In this document: one piece after another, positions 62,975-64,000 of the stretch | Layout: each line of letters begins with the position of its first letter | Numbering within the stretch: the stretch's first letter is position 1 | Assembly: GCF_001649575.2 (NCBI RefSeq) | Contig: NC_051450.1 | Span: 10,005,827 to 10,069,826 of the forward strand | Direction of reading: 5' to 3' | From: Kryptolebias marmoratus | Taxonomy: Eukaryota > Chordata > Actinopteri > Cyprinodontiformes > Rivulidae | DNA length: 64,000 bases | Program-made: the position numbers and the translations under genes | The notes under the pieces: model-generated | What the model was told of the DNA's origin: nothing | The model's input: only the letters and a program-made list of their open reading frames with translations | Database searches by the model: none

Positions 62975-63045
62975 CTCACTGCTTGCTTAATTGGTATGCC
63001 TACCTCCAAGTGACAGTTGGCCAGGTTCAAGATTCAAATCTACAA
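62975..63045 (+). mobile_element. tRNA-like sequence (SINE head or tRNA relic)
   Basis: TGCTTAATTGGT (62984-62995) is close to a pol III A box, and GGTTCAAGATTC (63024-63035) to a B box. The spacing is right for a tRNA. The acceptor stem does not pair well by eye, so this is a relic or a SINE head rather than a working tRNA. Confidence 0.4.
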
Positions 63046-63059
63046 TTAGCCTGTGACTT

Positions 63060-63490
63060 TGTGCCATGGATGTAGCAGCTCCTCCTGTCACGAAACATGA
63101 ACAAACTTCAGAGATCACTGCCAGCAAGGTCAGCGTTACGCTGCTGCACTTTGCCTCCCTTACCACAGCACTATCAGGTGGCAGCCGAACACCAGCTGAA
63201 GCTTTCCCGCTCTTTTCTTACCACAAAAAAGAGATGTAATTGTTTACCTTGCATGCACACTCGAATAGCAAGGAGTGCTGATCCTCATTCTGCGGCAGAG
63301 AGGGAGGGAAGAGGGGCCTGTTTGCCGTGGCTCCCCAGGGGGAGCTCTGTTCAATGGCAGCCTGATGGATGCTCATGCTTTTGTTCTCAGGGTTTTCCAC
63401 AGGCTAACAGCAACACTTGTCTACAGCCTAGATGTCATCTGCATTTTAAAAGAGCAGCTCTCTCTCTGTCTTCTTTATTTTTTCATTGAA
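63060..63490. promoter_or_regulatory. GC-balanced unique patch, possible conserved noncoding element
   Basis: The most GC-balanced stretch of the last 5 kb. A 130-codon open frame (63097-63489) resembles no known family; it has no flanking splice or poly(A) logic and is Cys/Arg/Ser-rich as expected from composition. I favour noncoding. Confidence 0.2.
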
Positions 63491-64000
63491 GTGAAATAAA
63501 AATATACCTAGCAGACTTTTCCAACTTCGAAAGTTGTAGCAATGTGTGGCATTTTAATTTGTTATTCAGTAGTTGGAATACTAAAAAGTATTTTGAATTT
63601 AAAAAAAAATGAAGTCTGTTTTGCCTGCAGGACAGTATAATGTGTGTTTACAAAATTATATCATTGTAAAATTAAAGTTTAGGCATTTACTGTATGCATA
63701 ATGGCCACCTCTAGAATAGGCTAATGGCATGGCACAATGACAACACTTTGCATTGTATTGATATTTGAACAAAGATCCATTTTGCCCCTCCCCCCCTTGG
63801 CCTTTTCAGATATGAATCATAACATTATTGACTTCATCAGTCTGCTACAGCGAAGACATTAAGCTTTTCAAAGACTGGCTGGTTTTGTGTTGATGTACCT
63901 CAGACATACTGTGAATGTAAGAAATATTGCAGGCATGCAATATTATCTATTTCAGTAAGATTGGACAGTAAATTGGGTGACACTGTGTTACAAAAGTTCT
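63491..64000. other. Intergenic; no gene seen
   Basis: AT-rich unique DNA to the window end. Confidence 0.5.

Noticed and set aside
63097..63489. 130-codon open frame in GC-balanced DNA
   Set aside because: No recognisable domain, no splice context, composition-driven residues. Listed only as a possible conserved noncoding patch.
1..64000. CRISPR arrays, operons, phage or bacterial defence systems
   Set aside because: The DNA is vertebrate nuclear. The only regularly spaced repeats are microsatellites and the ~310 bp and 143 bp repeat units.

Overview
The window is vertebrate nuclear DNA, most likely from a teleost fish. It is AT-rich and intron-dominated, with many short microsatellites and homopolymer runs. 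It carries fish-style repeat debris: non-LTR 3' ends finishing in CATC/GATG repeats, a Tc1-like terminus, a solo LTR and a PIF/Harbinger-type Myb gene relic. There is no bacterial-style gene packing, and nearly all long open frames are chance frames in low-complexity DNA or frames crossing repeats.

Only one host gene is supported: the last two coding exons of a classical type II cadherin on the + strand. Exon 8218-8469 encodes the end of EC5 and the first half of the transmembrane helix. Exon 19493-19998 encodes the rest of the helix and the whole catenin-binding tail. The junction is phase 1 and splits a codon inside the membrane helix. The tail best fits cadherin-7 (cdh7); cdh20 is the main alternative. 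Positions 1-8217 are the end of the preceding intron, 8470-19492 is an 11.0 kb intron, and a canonical AATAAA lies at 20269.

From about 20.3 kb to 64 kb no further host gene is visible, which looks like a gene desert. It holds two kinds of material. One is mobile-element debris: a minus-strand RTE/Rex3-like fragment at 25.0 kb; a DNA-transposon-like element split by a 451 bp solo LTR at 32.0-32.8 kb; several blocks of a roughly 310 bp monomer repeat in both orientations (16.4, 33.7, 36.1, 38.0, 43.5, 52.4 kb); a 114 bp retroposed LINE tail with a perfect 14 bp target duplication at 50.6 kb; a 544 bp element with 110 bp inverted ends around a dead Myb/SANT reading frame at 53.2 kb; a broken R2-like LINE ORF end at 55.6 kb; a Tc1 end at 59.5 kb; and tRNA-like SINE pieces at 62.6-63.0 kb. 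The other is a set of unique, more balanced-composition patches rich in POU-octamer and TAATTA cores (for example 9.9, 37.6, 40.5, 45.6, 52.9 and 56.9 kb). These are candidate conserved noncoding elements, as expected around a developmental cadherin, but they rest on texture alone.

I found no convincing novel multi-gene system. The best second-look items are the 22 bp perfect hairpin at 50805-50879, the Myb/SANT miniature element at 53216-53759, the nested LTR at 32.0-32.8 kb and the POU-palindrome patch at 40.5 kb.
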